Origin: Aliivibrio wodanis
Lineage (GTDB): Bacteria; Pseudomonadota; Gammaproteobacteria; Enterobacterales; Vibrionaceae
Assembly (NCBI GenBank): GCA_000953695.1
Contig: LN554846.1
Location: 1,178,001 to 1,242,000 of the forward strand
DNA: 64,000 nt
Direction: 5' to 3'
The translations under genes were made by a program, and so were the position numbers. Shown here one piece after another: positions 36,874 to 47,229 of this stretch (its first letter is position 1; the number at the start of each line of letters is the position of its first letter). The notes under the pieces are model-generated. The model did no database searches, was not told the origin of the DNA, and was given only the letters and a program-made list of their open reading frames with translations.

Positions 36874-36903
36874 TTACCATTCGTCACAACCTTATTGTAT
36901 AAT
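36874..36903 (+). promoter_or_regulatory. Putative rluB promoter
   Basis: TTACCA (36874-36879), 18-base spacing, TATAAT (36898-36903), about 109 bases ahead of the rluB ATG. The -10 is a perfect consensus. Confidence 0.5.
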
Positions 36904-37012
36904 CAGCCTCTATAGAATTTTAAAGTGATTGAGGAATCTTATCTTATTCAGATAGGTCCTTGATTAATAAAAGCTAATTGACGCCTGTGAAGGCGACATA
37001 ATAAGGTAAAAA

Positions 37013-38098
37013 ATGAGCGAAAAATTACAGAAAGTATTAGCACGAGCAGGTCTTGGTTCTCGTCGTGAATTAGAAACGATGATTCAGTCTAATCGTGTTA
37101 GTGTTGATGGCCAGATTGCAAAACTAGGTGATCGCCTAGAAAATGTTGATGCGAAAATTCGTATCGATGGCCATGTTGTATCGGTAAAAGAGTCTACTGA
37201 AGTAATCTGTCGTGTTCTTGCTTACCACAAACCAGAAGGTGAGTTATGTACTCGCCACGATCCTGAAGGTCGTCGTACCGTTTTTGATCGTTTACCAAAA
37301 ATCAAAGATTCTCGTTGGGTATCTGTTGGTCGTCTAGATGCAAATACCGCGGGTTTGCTGTTGTTTACCACTGATGGTGAACTAGCAAACCGCCTAATGC
37401 ACCCAAGCCGTAAAGTTGAACGTGAATATATGTGTCGTATATTCGGTGATATTAACGACAAAATGATTAAAAACCTTGTTTCAGGTGTAAAACTGGAAGA
37501 TGGTGAAGCTCGTTTTGAAGACGTAATGTACGCTGGCGGTGAAGGTATGAATCATACTTTCTACGTTGTAATCAATGAAGGTCGTAACCGTGAAGTTCGT
37601 CGTTTATGGGATTCTCAAGGCGTAACGGTAAGTCGTCTGAAGCGTGTTCGTTACGGTGATATTTTCCTAGAGAAAAGATTGCCACGTGGCGGTTGGATGG
37701 AACTTGAGCTTAAAGAAGTAAACTACTTACGTGAAATGGTTGAATTACCACACGAAAAAGAAAGTTTATTAGATCTAGATAAAGAGTCACGTAAGCGTGC
37801 TAAATCTAAATCTCAAAAGATCCGTCGTGCAGTAAAACGTCATGACGAGCGTACAGTTGAAGATCGTAATACACCTTCAGGTCGTCGTGGTCGTAACAAC
37901 AAAAAACCAGTAGGTAGCTCTTTACCTTCTGCAAAGCGTAATTCAACTGGTGATGCTAAGCCTACAGGTAAACCAACAGGAAAGCCTACAGGTAAGTCAA
38001 ATGGCAAAGGTAAGAAGCCAGCACCAGGAGCTAAACCAGTAAGAAGTAAATTCTCACCAAATGGTAAAGCGCCAAAATCAGCCCCAAGACAGCGTTAA
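37013..38098 (+). CDS. rluB: 23S rRNA pseudouridine(2605) synthase RluB
   Basis: 361 aa. An N-terminal S4 RNA-binding domain (about 1-60, [18 protein letters not shown]) is followed by the RsuA-family catalytic domain with the active Asp in [15 protein letters not shown] (about residue 107) and the [13 protein letters not shown] signature. The C-terminal 110 residues are a lysine/arginine/glycine-rich low-complexity tail with tandem PTGK units (about 320-335). Such basic tails are usual in vibrio RluB. It is divergent from ainS. Confidence 0.94.
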   Translation: MSEKLQKVLARAGLGSRRELETMIQSNRVSVDGQIAKLGDRLENVDAKIRIDGHVVSVKESTEVICRVLAYHKPEGELCTRHDPEGRRTVFDRLPKIKDSRWVSVGRLDANTAGLLLFTTDGELANRLMHPSRKVEREYMCRIFGDINDKMIKNLVSGVKLEDGEARFEDVMYAGGEGMNHTFYVVINEGRNREVRRLWDSQGVTVSRLKRVRYGDIFLEKRLPRGGWMELELKEVNYLREMVELPHEKESLLDLDKESRKRAKSKSQKIRRAVKRHDERTVEDRNTPSGRRGRNNKKPVGSSLPSAKRNSTGDAKPTGKPTGKPTGKSNGKGKKPAPGAKPVRSKFSPNGKAPKSAPRQR

Positions 38099-38133
38099 GT
38101 TGAATTCCTGAACTAAGCGAGAATTAAACAAAT

Positions 38134-38170
38134 AAAAAGGGTTGAAGCCATATGGTTTCAACCCTTTTTT
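38134..38170. terminator. Bidirectional terminator between rluB and yciK
   Basis: AAAAAGGGTTGAA pairs with TTCAACCCTTTTT (stem 38134-38146 / 38157-38169) around a CCATATGG core, between convergent genes. Confidence 0.9.
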
Positions 38171-38194
38171 TGTACTTTATATTAATATTCGCAA

Positions 38195-38935
38195 CTATTT
38201 CGGTTGTGCATCAATACATTGACCATTAACTTCACAACTTTCTGGTGCCATTAAGTAGACATAAAGCGGCATAAGGTCAGCTGGTGTTTTTAGTAAGCTA
38301 ATATCTTCAGCAGGGAAAGCTTGTGCTCGCATACGAGTGTGGGTGCCACCCGGATTAATGGCATTTACTTTTACTTGAGTGCCTTCCATTTCATGAGCCA
38401 ATGTTTGCATCATGCCTTCAGTAGCAAATTTCGAGATAGCGTAAGCTCCCCAAAAAGCGCGACCTTGATGTCCAACAGTTGATGTAGTGAAGATAATACG
38501 AGCATCATCTGATTGCTGTAAAACAGGTAGTAAAGCTTGAGTCATTAAGAATTGTGCTTTGACGTTAATTTGCATTACTTCATCAAACATCGCTTCTTCG
38601 AATTGCTCAAATGGACTTAACATGCCAAGTAGTCCTGCATTGTGCAATAGACCGTCAAGTTGACCAAATTGACTTTTAATTGTTTCAGCCATATCAATGT
38701 AGTGTTGTTTGGTTGCACCTTTCAAATCAAGAGGGACAATTGCTGGAGTAGGGTAACCAGCAGCCTCGATTTCATCATATACGGATTCTAATTTAGCCAC
38801 GGTACGACCAAGTAGAATGACAGTTGCACCATGTTGTGCGTAATGTAATGCCGCTTGTTTACCAATGCCATCTCCAGCACCTGTAATCAGAATTGTTTTG
38901 TTTTTTAATGCGTCAGCTGAAACCTGATAGTCCAC
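38195..38935 (-). CDS. yciK: Short-chain dehydrogenase/reductase YciK
   Basis: 246 aa. A Rossmann fold: ITGAGDGIGKQAA (NAD(P)-binding TGxxxGIG), LHNAGLLG, the catalytic Ser/Tyr/Lys in TTSTVGHQG and GAYAISKFA. The C-terminal half matches YciK (INPGGTHTRMRAQAFPAED, KTPADLMPLYVYLM). Substrate unknown. I use GTG at 38935, which has AAGGA at the right distance and aligns with the E. coli start; a TTG seven codons earlier (38956) is less likely. In E. coli it also lies beside sohB and topA. Confidence 0.92.
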   Translation of the reverse strand: MDYQVSADALKNKTILITGAGDGIGKQAALHYAQHGATVILLGRTVAKLESVYDEIEAAGYPTPAIVPLDLKGATKQHYIDMAETIKSQFGQLDGLLHNAGLLGMLSPFEQFEEAMFDEVMQINVKAQFLMTQALLPVLQQSDDARIIFTTSTVGHQGRAFWGAYAISKFATEGMMQTLAHEMEGTQVKVNAINPGGTHTRMRAQAFPAEDISLLKTPADLMPLYVYLMAPESCEVNGQCIDAQPK

Positions 38936-39097
38936 TCTGTAATCCTTGTATTTCAACGCTCACCATAAATAAGACTGCTTGTTTTTGCAGTGTATTGATG
39001 TAAAAACGCGCATTTAGTGCGAATTTCTATCATAAGGTGAATTAACTTAGGGTTAAGTTAGGTACAATACACGAAACATACTTAAGAGGGTATTACA

Positions 39098-40162
39098 TTG
39101 GAATTTTTGTTTGATTACGGTCTCTTTTTAGCGAAGATAGCCACGGTGATTGTGTCGATTATCGCCATTTTAGTAGCGGTGAAAGCGGTAGGTGGAAAAT
39201 CTGCAGCAGCAAAAGGTGAGTTAGAAATAACTAATTTAACAGAGCAATACAAAGAGACAGTGACAGAGCTAGAGCATCATTTATTTGATGAGGCTGAATT
39301 AAAAGCGCGCGCAAAAGCAGAGAAAAAAGCAGATAAAGAAACTGAAAAAGCAAAACAAAAAGAGGTCAAACAAGCCGCGAAATCTGGTGAATTAACCTTA
39401 ATCCGTGATGCTCGATTATTTGTTTTGGACTTCAATGGCAGTATTGATGCAAAAGAAGTTGCAGGACTTCGTGAAGAAGTTTCGGCAATTTTAGCCGTTG
39501 CCGTTGAGGGAGATGAGGTTCTTCTTCGTCTTGAAAGTGGTGGTGGTATGGTTCATGGGTATGGCCTTGCTTCATCGCAATTAGATCGCTTACGTGATGC
39601 TAGTATTAAATTAACGATTTCAGTCGATAAAGTTGCTGCATCAGGCGGTTACATGATGGCGTGTATTGGTGAAAAAATCATTGCTGCTCCTTTTGCAATT
39701 GTTGGTTCGATTGGTGTTGTTGCACAACTTCCAAACTTCAGTAAATTATTAAAGAAAAATGATATTGAGTTTGAACAACTGACGGCTGGTGAATACAAAC
39801 GTACACTAACAATGTTTGGTGAAAACAGTGATAAAGCTCGTGAGAAATTTCAATTAGAGCTAGAAGAAACTCATGTATTATTTAAAAATTTCATCCATGA
39901 GCACCGTGCAGAATTAGATCTTGAAAAAGTAGCAACGGGTGAGCATTGGTTTGGAAAACAAGCCCTAGAATTAGGCTTAATTGATGCAATTCAAACGTCA
40001 GATGATTACTTAACAAATGCATGTAAAGAAGAGCGTGAAGTCTTAGCTATTCATTATGTTCAAAAGAAAAAGTTAAGTGATAAAATTGCAGGAGTTGCAG
40101 GGAAGTCTGCAGAAAATGTGTTTATGCGATTAATTAGTAAAGGTCAACGCCCAATAATATAA
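39098..40162 (+). CDS. sohB: Inner-membrane serine protease SohB
   Basis: 354 aa. An N-terminal membrane anchor (about 8-30, LAKIATVIVSIIAILVAV), a charged coiled-coil linker rich in AKAEKKADKE-type heptads (about 60-90), and the S49/signal-peptide-peptidase domain with the catalytic Ser in KVAASGGYMMA and the Lys in TAGEYKRTLT. The start is TTG at 39098 (GAGGG upstream), giving the usual MEFLFDYGLFLAK opening. It probably faces the periplasm and degrades membrane-derived peptides. Terminator follows. Confidence 0.93.
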   Translation: MEFLFDYGLFLAKIATVIVSIIAILVAVKAVGGKSAAAKGELEITNLTEQYKETVTELEHHLFDEAELKARAKAEKKADKETEKAKQKEVKQAAKSGELTLIRDARLFVLDFNGSIDAKEVAGLREEVSAILAVAVEGDEVLLRLESGGGMVHGYGLASSQLDRLRDASIKLTISVDKVAASGGYMMACIGEKIIAAPFAIVGSIGVVAQLPNFSKLLKKNDIEFEQLTAGEYKRTLTMFGENSDKAREKFQLELEETHVLFKNFIHEHRAELDLEKVATGEHWFGKQALELGLIDAIQTSDDYLTNACKEEREVLAIHYVQKKKLSDKIAGVAGKSAENVFMRLISKGQRPII

Positions 40163-40188
40163 CGTTTATAAGCAGTAGTGACTAACTT

Positions 40189-40217
40189 AAAAAGGCTGAA
40201 TTATTCAGCCTTTTTTA
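40189..40217. terminator. Bidirectional terminator between sohB and yciN
   Basis: AAAAAGGCTGAA (40189-40200) pairs with TTCAGCCTTTTT (40204-40215); T-runs on both strands. Confidence 0.9.
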
Positions 40218-40236
40218 TTACTTTTTATTAGCAAAA

Positions 40237-40482
40237 TCACTTAATAGTAAACTTTTTTGAAAGCTGGTGAGCAAGGTACTTAAACATATTAAAAACAGCG
40301 GTTGTTTTCTCTGTTGGTAAGCCTTGATCTGATAAAAAGTACTCGCCTTTAAATACTAATATCTCTTCTTTTTCTTCGACACTCGTTGCACGCATACCGT
40401 CAACATAATTTTCGTGATCTTGAATGATTTGATTGGCTATTAACAGTAAATCAGCCTCAGAAATGGATTTTTTATCGTTCAT
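40237..40482 (-). CDS. yciN: YciN family protein (DUF2498)
   Basis: 81 aa, full length for the family. The conserved C-terminal half VFKGEYFLSDQGLPTEKTTAV-FNMFKYLAHQLS matches the E. coli YciN pattern closely. Function unknown. It is divergent from topA, as in E. coli. A 399-base shared upstream region contains an FNR/CRP-like palindrome. Confidence 0.92.
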   Translation of the reverse strand: MNDKKSISEADLLLIANQIIQDHENYVDGMRATSVEEKEEILVFKGEYFLSDQGLPTEKTTAVFNMFKYLAHQLSKKFTIK

Positions 40483-40881
40483 ACGTCACTCATTTTTTGT
40501 TATATAAAAGAGGGATTTTAAGCATAAAAATTTTAAAAGACAATTGATGTAAATCATGAGTATGAAAATAAAAATATCAGAATAAATAGCTACTTTATTG
40601 TGAGCTAGTGCAAGATATTGAATGAACTTTTTGAGCTATTAGTCAGTAAATGTTAATAGATTTGACCGAAATGAGGGCGCTTGAAAAAGTATTAGATGAT
40701 CATTACATCTACTTAACAACTGTCCAAAGCGCGACCATTCAGTAGCAATTGTAAAAAAAGAGGTTGACGTGATGGCATCCTCCCTCAATAGTAATATATA
40801 GATAAAAGTTCAATTTATAGCTGTGGATATTGTTATTTTCGACAGTTTTGTATTTCAGCACGAGGACGTTAGTGAGACATT
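40483..40881. other. yciN-topA divergent regulatory region
   Basis: 399 bases with no gene. It should hold the topA promoters, which are normally supercoiling-sensitive and multiple. The only distinct motif is TTGATGTAAATCAT (40544-40557). AGCACGAGGACG just before topA gives GAGG as ribosome site. Confidence 0.5.
40544..40557. promoter_or_regulatory. Possible FNR-type site
   Basis: TTGATGTAAATCAT matches the FNR consensus TTGATnnnnATCAA at 9 of 10 fixed positions. It lies 62 bases upstream of the yciN start. Confidence 0.4.
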
Positions 40882-43515
40882 ATGGGTAAATCTCTAGTTA
40901 TCGTGGAGTCACCAGCCAAAGCTAAAACAATTAATAAATACCTTGGCAAGGACTTCATCGTAAAATCCAGTGTAGGTCACGTTCGTGATTTGCCTATGGG
41001 CTCGACAAGCACAGGCAAGAAAGCCACAGCTGCATCGACTAAAGGCATGAGTGTTGAAGAAAAAGCACGCATTAAGAAAGAAAGAGACAAAAAGAACTTA
41101 ATCAATAAAATGGGTATTGACCCATATAATGATTGGGCTGCGAATTACCAAATCTTACCGGGTAAAGAAAAAGTTGTTGCTGAATTACAGAAATTAGCAG
41201 AAAACGCAGACACTATTTATCTCGCAACCGATTTAGACCGTGAAGGGGAAGCTATTGCGTGGCACCTTCGCGAGATCATCGGTGGTGATGATTCACGCTA
41301 TAAACGAGTAGTTTTTAACGAAATTACAAAAAATGCGATTCAACAGGCGTTTGAAACTCCGGGTGAGTTAAGCATGCCAGGTGTAAACGCACAGCAAGCA
41401 CGTCGTTTCTTAGACCGTGTGGTTGGCTTCATGGCATCACCATTGCTATGGAAAAAAGTTGCTCGTGGTTTATCTGCAGGTCGTGTTCAATCGGTTGCAG
41501 TAAAAGTGTTAGTTGAGCGTGAACGTGAAATTAATGCATTTATCCCTGAAGAGTTTTGGGATATTCACGCAGACACATTAACGGCAGGCAAAGAAAATTT
41601 CCGTCTTCAAGTCGCACAGCGTAATGGCTCTGTATTTAAACCACTAACGCAAGCGGATACAGAAGCAGCAGTAAGTATTCTTGAAAAAGCAGAATATGAA
41701 GTATGTAAGCGTGAAGATCGCCCAACGAAAAGTAAGCCGTCGGCACCATTTATTACCTCAACACTGCAACAAGCGGCAAGTACCCGCTTAGGTTACGGTG
41801 TGAAAAAGACCATGATGTTAGCTCAGCGCCTCTATGAGGGTGGGTACATCACTTATATGCGTACTGACTCAACTAACTTAAGTAAAGAAGCGGTAGAGAC
41901 GTTACGTGAGTTTATTGGTTCAGAGTACGGTGACAGTTATTTACCTGCTTCTCCAATTACCTACGGTAGCAAAGAAGGCGCTCAAGAAGCCCACGAAGCG
42001 ATTCGTCCTTCAAGCGTTGATGTAAAAGTAGATGACCTAAAAGGAATGGAAGCGGACGCACATAAACTTTACAACTTAATTTGGAATCAATTTGTGGCGT
42101 GTCAAATGACACCAGCACAATATGATTCAACCACATTGAGTGTAAAAGCAGATGAATTTACCCTAAAAGCGAAAGGTCGTATCCTTAAGTTTGACGGTTG
42201 GACTCGCGTGCAACGTCCAATGGGCAAAAACGAAGATCAATTGCTTCCTGCCGTTCAGCTTGGTGATAAGCTAAAACTAGAACAGCTTGATCCAAAACAA
42301 CACTTTACTAAGCCACCAGCGCGTTTCACAGAAGCGGCATTGGTTAAAGAACTTGAGAAAAAAGGCATTGGTCGTCCATCAACTTATGCATCAATCATCT
42401 CAACGATTCAAGACCGTGGCTATGTTCGTGTTGAAACTCGTCGTTTCTACGCTGAAAAGATGGGTGAGATCGTAACAGACCGTCTAAATCAATCGTTTGA
42501 TGATTTAATGGATTACGACTTTACTGCGCGTATGGAAGGCAACTTAGATAAAATTGCTGAAGGCGATAAAGATTGGAAAGACGTACTTAACGCGTTCTTC
42601 CAAGACTTCACTGACGATATTGCAAAAGCAGAGCTTGATGAATCAGAAGGTGGTATGTCACCAAATAATATCGTAGAAACCGATATTAAATGCCCAACTT
42701 GTGAACGTAATATGGGTATTCGTACTGCATCAACTGGGGTATTCCTTGGTTGTTCTGGTTACGCATTACCACCAAAAGAGCGTTGTAAAACAACCATTAA
42801 CTTAGGTAATGAAGAGGGCATTATTAATGTTCTTGAAGAAGACGTAGAAACCGCAGCGTTACGTGCCAAGAAACGTTGTCCTAAGTGTGAAACAGCAATG
42901 GACCCTTACCTAATCGATCAAGATCGTAAGCTGCACGTTTGTGGTAATAACCCGAACTGTGATGGTTACATTGTCGAGAAAGGTGAATTCCAACTTAAAG
43001 GCTATGATGGTCCTGTTGTCGAGTGTGACAAATGCGAATCAGACATGGAACTTAAGAATGGTCGCTTTGGTAAATACATGGACTGTACGAGTGAAACCTG
43101 TAAAAACACTCGTAAAATCCTGAAAAATGGTGAAGTTGCGCCACCAAAAGAAGATCCTGTTCATCTTCCTGAATTGGAATGTGAGAAATCAGATGCGTAC
43201 TTTGTATTGCGTGATGGTGCATCAGGTTTATTCTTAGCCGCAAGCACTTTCCCTAAATCGCGAGAAACTCGTGCACCGTTAGTGGAAGAACTAGTTCGCT
43301 TTAAAGATCGTATATCTCCTAAGTTTACTTACTTAACGGAAGCGCCAACACACGATCCAGATGGCAAGCCTGCAGTCGTTCGATTCAGTCGTAAGACTAA
43401 AGAAAACTATGTACGTTCAGAAAATGATGGTAAGCCATCAGGTTGGACAGGTTTATACATTGATGGAAAATGGACAATTACTGATAAACGTAAAAAGCCA
43501 AAAGCTGAGAAATAA
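40882..43515 (+). CDS. topA: DNA topoisomerase I
   Basis: 877 aa. A type IA topoisomerase that relaxes negative supercoils. The TOPRIM domain opens with [20 protein letters not shown] and carries [17 protein letters not shown]. The active-site Tyr is near 322 in [11 protein letters not shown]. The C-terminal region has zinc-ribbon motifs (CPTCERNMG ... [10 protein letters not shown] ... [13 protein letters not shown] ... CKN), and the final basic domain ([13 protein letters not shown]) binds single-stranded DNA. Full family length, terminator follows. Confidence 0.98.
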   Translation: MGKSLVIVESPAKAKTINKYLGKDFIVKSSVGHVRDLPMGSTSTGKKATAASTKGMSVEEKARIKKERDKKNLINKMGIDPYNDWAANYQILPGKEKVVAELQKLAENADTIYLATDLDREGEAIAWHLREIIGGDDSRYKRVVFNEITKNAIQQAFETPGELSMPGVNAQQARRFLDRVVGFMASPLLWKKVARGLSAGRVQSVAVKVLVEREREINAFIPEEFWDIHADTLTAGKENFRLQVAQRNGSVFKPLTQADTEAAVSILEKAEYEVCKREDRPTKSKPSAPFITSTLQQAASTRLGYGVKKTMMLAQRLYEGGYITYMRTDSTNLSKEAVETLREFIGSEYGDSYLPASPITYGSKEGAQEAHEAIRPSSVDVKVDDLKGMEADAHKLYNLIWNQFVACQMTPAQYDSTTLSVKADEFTLKAKGRILKFDGWTRVQRPMGKNEDQLLPAVQLGDKLKLEQLDPKQHFTKPPARFTEAALVKELEKKGIGRPSTYASIISTIQDRGYVRVETRRFYAEKMGEIVTDRLNQSFDDLMDYDFTARMEGNLDKIAEGDKDWKDVLNAFFQDFTDDIAKAELDESEGGMSPNNIVETDIKCPTCERNMGIRTASTGVFLGCSGYALPPKERCKTTINLGNEEGIINVLEEDVETAALRAKKRCPKCETAMDPYLIDQDRKLHVCGNNPNCDGYIVEKGEFQLKGYDGPVVECDKCESDMELKNGRFGKYMDCTSETCKNTRKILKNGEVAPPKEDPVHLPELECEKSDAYFVLRDGASGLFLAASTFPKSRETRAPLVEELVRFKDRISPKFTYLTEAPTHDPDGKPAVVRFSRKTKENYVRSENDGKPSGWTGLYIDGKWTITDKRKKPKAEK

Positions 43516-43538
43516 ACACAAAAGAGAATAAATTTAAA

Positions 43539-43570
43539 AAACCGTTCACTGAAAAGTGAGCGGTTTTTTT
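43539..43570 (+). terminator. topA terminator
   Basis: AACCGTTCACT pairs with AGTGAGCGGTT around GAAA, followed by TTTTTTT. Confidence 0.9.
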
Positions 43571-43685
43571 ATTTTCCCTAGGAAACTTGCTGACAATTGC
43601 ATAAATAAAGGGCATCGTCTATTATAAGTTAAAGCCTAAGCAATAGACTTAGAAAATAAACTTAATAGATGGTGTTATTAACATA

Positions 43686-45566
43686 ATGATTAAAAAAATT
43701 AGTTTGATGTTCTTTTTTACTTTAATTGCGGTGACCGTTGCATCGTCTTCGATTTTATATGTAAAGAAAATGTCAGAAAGAGACCTTATTATTCAATCAA
43801 TGACGGATAGCAACAATGCTTTGCTTTCTAACAATTATCAGAGATCTGTGAATTACTATGAGTTATTGATGAAGTCACTTTCTGATGGGATGTCTTTTCA
43901 TCTTTCTACTGAAATTAATCAAGAGATCAAAAGTGTTTTGATTAGTCAGGCACAAACCTTCTCTCAACGTTATAGCCTTGTTGAAGTCGATATAGTGACG
44001 GTAGAAGGTGAGATATACAGTTCTACCGGAAAAGTATTGGATTGGAATGCCAGAGAACGTCGTCGCCCGTGGTTTATTGAAGTAATGGAAGGACAAACTA
44101 ACTTTTATCAATCAGATTTATATAAATCGAAAGAAACAGGGAAGATGGTATTAACCTTTTCTGTACCCATTCTATTTAAAAATGAGATAGTTGGTGTGTT
44201 TCTTTTTGATGTACCCGGCACACATTTGCTAATGGATACCTCAAGAGAATTTGTTGTTACGAATGAAGAGGGTATTATATTTGCCTCTGATCCAGTTAAT
44301 ATGCACTGGTTAGGGAAAAATGTGTATGAGATTAGACCTATTTTTAAAACGTTTAATTCAGATCCTTTTGTATATCAAAATCCAGAAAAAGATTGGTTTG
44401 CAGGCTCAAAAATTAAATTATTTGATGGTAATGATTTATTTAGTTTTGTGACATTAAATAGCGCGGTTGATAGTTTAGCTACGGCAACGAAGAAAGACAT
44501 TATGTTTAATGTACTATCGACCACCTGTTTTTCGTTCATTTTAATGTTTGCCATTTACTTTATTCTTAAAAGAGAATTAAGAAACCTATCCTTAATTAAA
44601 GAGTGGGTCTCAGGTATGTCGAATGGTCGTTTTTATGATAAAAAAATACCAAAATCTAATAATGAATTGGATGACGTTGTTAGTGCATTATCAACATTAA
44701 AAAACAGTTTAACGGATTTTGTTGGTTCATCTCACAAAACGATGCTTGATCTTTCAACGAGCCAAGCTGCAATCTCTAAAACGATGTCTGAAAATAAAAT
44801 TAATACGCAAAAAGAATTAAAATCAGTAGAGCAAGCAGCGAGTGCAGCCGTTGATTTATCAGTAACGGCTGCGGATGTAGCAAGAAATGCAATTGATGCC
44901 GATCTTGCAGTCTCTTCTGCACTTGATGTTCTTTCATTAAGTAGAGAAACACTAGAACGTTCAGAAAGTACGGCTAAACGTGTCAGTGAATCTATGCTTG
45001 AATCCACCAGAATAGTTAATGATTTGAGAGGGCATTCTGAAAAAATTAGCACAGTAATAGAAGTAATTAATTCTATTTCTGCTCAAACTAATTTATTAGC
45101 GTTGAATGCTGCTATTGAAGCGGCAAGAGCAGGAGAGCAGGGAAGAGGTTTTGCGGTCGTTGCGGATGAAGTTCGATCACTAGCTGCAAAAACACAGCAA
45201 TCGACAGTCAATATACAAGACATTATTTCACAGCTTCAAGAACAATCGAAAAAAGCAGATGAATCAATGTATTTGAATTCTGAGTTGATCCAAGAATCTC
45301 AGGTTATTTCTAATGACTTAGCGCACTCTTTTCAGACGATAGCCAAAAAGGTGAGCGGAATTTCAAAGATTAATGCAATGGTTGCTAGTACATCAGAAAA
45401 ACAATCTGACGTAACAAAAGATATTTCACAACAATTAGATGGAATTAATTATCTCGTTAAGCATAACCTTACTGGCGTAACATTGGCTGAACAATCAAAT
45501 GATGATATTTCAAACATTACGACTCAGTTGGAAGGAGAGTTGTCTTTTTTCCATGTGAAAAAATAG
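43686..45566 (+). CDS. Methyl-accepting chemotaxis protein with dCache-like sensor
   Basis: 626 aa. TM helix 1 (about 5-26), a roughly 250-residue periplasmic double-Cache-like domain with the signature [11 protein letters not shown] and later [15 protein letters not shown] helix 2 (about 280-300), HAMP, and the MCP signalling domain with the tip [33 protein letters not shown]. Cache receptors usually bind amino acids or carboxylates. No C-terminal CheR pentapeptide. It is monocistronic, between the topA terminator and the DASS operon; proximity to a carboxylate transporter may hint at a shared ligand. Confidence 0.92.
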   Translation: MIKKISLMFFFTLIAVTVASSSILYVKKMSERDLIIQSMTDSNNALLSNNYQRSVNYYELLMKSLSDGMSFHLSTEINQEIKSVLISQAQTFSQRYSLVEVDIVTVEGEIYSSTGKVLDWNARERRRPWFIEVMEGQTNFYQSDLYKSKETGKMVLTFSVPILFKNEIVGVFLFDVPGTHLLMDTSREFVVTNEEGIIFASDPVNMHWLGKNVYEIRPIFKTFNSDPFVYQNPEKDWFAGSKIKLFDGNDLFSFVTLNSAVDSLATATKKDIMFNVLSTTCFSFILMFAIYFILKRELRNLSLIKEWVSGMSNGRFYDKKIPKSNNELDDVVSALSTLKNSLTDFVGSSHKTMLDLSTSQAAISKTMSENKINTQKELKSVEQAASAAVDLSVTAADVARNAIDADLAVSSALDVLSLSRETLERSESTAKRVSESMLESTRIVNDLRGHSEKISTVIEVINSISAQTNLLALNAAIEAARAGEQGRGFAVVADEVRSLAAKTQQSTVNIQDIISQLQEQSKKADESMYLNSELIQESQVISNDLAHSFQTIAKKVSGISKINAMVASTSEKQSDVTKDISQQLDGINYLVKHNLTGVTLAEQSNDDISNITTQLEGELSFFHVKK

Positions 45567-45789
45567 AGGCTTTTGCTAACAATTAAAATCCGAGAGATGA
45601 CGATGTGTTTTTCTCGGTTTTTTAATTAACATATCAACCAAAATGCAGAACTCTTTTAGATTAACCCGATGTCATATCGTCACTAGATCACATATTTAAA
45701 CATTTGATTTTATTTTGAAAAAAATTTTGATCTAACTCTGTATAGAAAATAATTTATCGAGTAATAATTATATAATATCGTGCAATTAT

Positions 45790-47226
45790 ATGGAAGTCGG
45801 TAACGTTATGCGTCAATACATGAAGTATTTAATCCCAACAATTATCCCACTCATCATTCTTTTGATGCCTTTGTCTGCTTTTCCTTTTGAAGGAATGACG
45901 ATTATTCAGCAGCGTGTCATTGCTATCTTTTTATTGGCAGCATTGTGTTGGGTATTTGAACCTATTCCAATTTATGCAACCTCAGTAGTCATCATTGTTT
46001 TAGAACTTTTAATGGTTTCTGACAAAGGGTTTATTTTATTTAAAATGAATCAAGATGCCCCTCATTTTGGAGAGTTACTCAATTACAGTGACATTATGGC
46101 AACCTTTGCCAGTCCGATAATTATGCTGTTCTTAGGTGGTTTCTTCCTCGCAATGGCGGCAACGAAATATCGCTTAGATGTCAATTTAGCCAGAGTATTA
46201 CTTAAGCCGTTCGGAACCGATCCAAAATTTGTAATGTTAGGGTTGATGCTGATCACGGGTATTTTCTCGATGTTCATGTCGAATACTGCGACAACGGCGA
46301 TGATGTTATCGATCTTAACGCCAGTAATCGCTGTATTTGGTCCTAAAGACCCGGGTCGAGTTGCGTTTGCTTTATGTATCCCTATTGCGGCGAACATTGG
46401 TGGTATTGGTACCCCGATTGGAACGCCACCGAATGCTATCGCACTAAAATATCTAGTGGGTGATAACTTAATTACTTTCGGTGAATGGATGGTATTTGGT
46501 GTGCCATTTGTGATTGTAATGATGGCGCTTGCTTGGTTTTTAATTGTTTATCTATATCCAGCTAAACAAACATCAATGAATTTAGATATCAAAGGTAAGT
46601 TCTTAAAAACACCAAAAGCTATCATGGTGTACATTACTTTCGCAGGAACGATCATTTTATGGTTAATGGGGTCAAGTCATGGCATGAATTCATATACGGT
46701 TGCATTAATTCCAGTGGCGGTGTTCTCTCTTACTGGGATCATTAATAAAGAAGATCTTAAGAAAATTTCGTGGGATGTTCTATGGTTAGTGTCGGGTGGT
46801 ATTGCGCTTGGTTTAGCTTTAGATAAGACAGGCTTAGCTAAATTAGTGGTTCATAGCATTCCATTTGATGCTTACTCACCTTATGTCGTTTTATTTGGTG
46901 CGGCTTTCTTATGTTTAATCATGGCAAATTTTATGTCACATACAGCAACCGCTAACTTATTAATGCCGATCATGGCTGCGTTAGGTACATCAATGACGTC
47001 ATTGACCCCATTAGGTGGTGAGCTAACCTTAATATTGATAGTTACATTTGCTGCTTCTCTAGGTATGTCACTGCCAATCAGTACGCCACCGAATGCGTTA
47101 GCCCATGCTACGGGTAATGTTGAAAGTAGCCAAATGGCAAAAACAGGTGTGATATTGGGTGTCGTTGGTGTGTTATTAAGCTTTATTATGGTATGGGTCC
47201 TTCATACTGTTGGTCATATTGGATAG
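45790..47226 (+). CDS. DASS-family sodium:dicarboxylate (SLC13-type) symporter
   Basis: 478 aa with about 11-12 membrane helices. DASS motifs: FMSNTATTAMMLSIL, IGGIGTPIGTPPNAIAL and, in the second repeat, FMSHTATANLL and PISTPPNALA; the SNT/SHT and TPPN hairpins form the cation and carboxylate sites. Likely imports C4-dicarboxylates or citrate-type anions with sodium. The start may be ATG 45790 or 45808. Three bases separate it from the histidine kinase gene, so transporter and signalling genes form one operon. Confidence 0.92.
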   Translation: MEVGNVMRQYMKYLIPTIIPLIILLMPLSAFPFEGMTIIQQRVIAIFLLAALCWVFEPIPIYATSVVIIVLELLMVSDKGFILFKMNQDAPHFGELLNYSDIMATFASPIIMLFLGGFFLAMAATKYRLDVNLARVLLKPFGTDPKFVMLGLMLITGIFSMFMSNTATTAMMLSILTPVIAVFGPKDPGRVAFALCIPIAANIGGIGTPIGTPPNAIALKYLVGDNLITFGEWMVFGVPFVIVMMALAWFLIVYLYPAKQTSMNLDIKGKFLKTPKAIMVYITFAGTIILWLMGSSHGMNSYTVALIPVAVFSLTGIINKEDLKKISWDVLWLVSGGIALGLALDKTGLAKLVVHSIPFDAYSPYVVLFGAAFLCLIMANFMSHTATANLLMPIMAALGTSMTSLTPLGGELTLILIVTFAASLGMSLPISTPPNALAHATGNVESSQMAKTGVILGVVGVLLSFIMVWVLHTVGHIG

Positions 47227-47229
47227 CCT

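Noticed and set aside
45676-45700. CRP-like site (TCACTAGATCACA) before the DASS operon
   Set aside because: Only the right half-site TCACA fits at the required spacing; the left arm does not match TGTGA.
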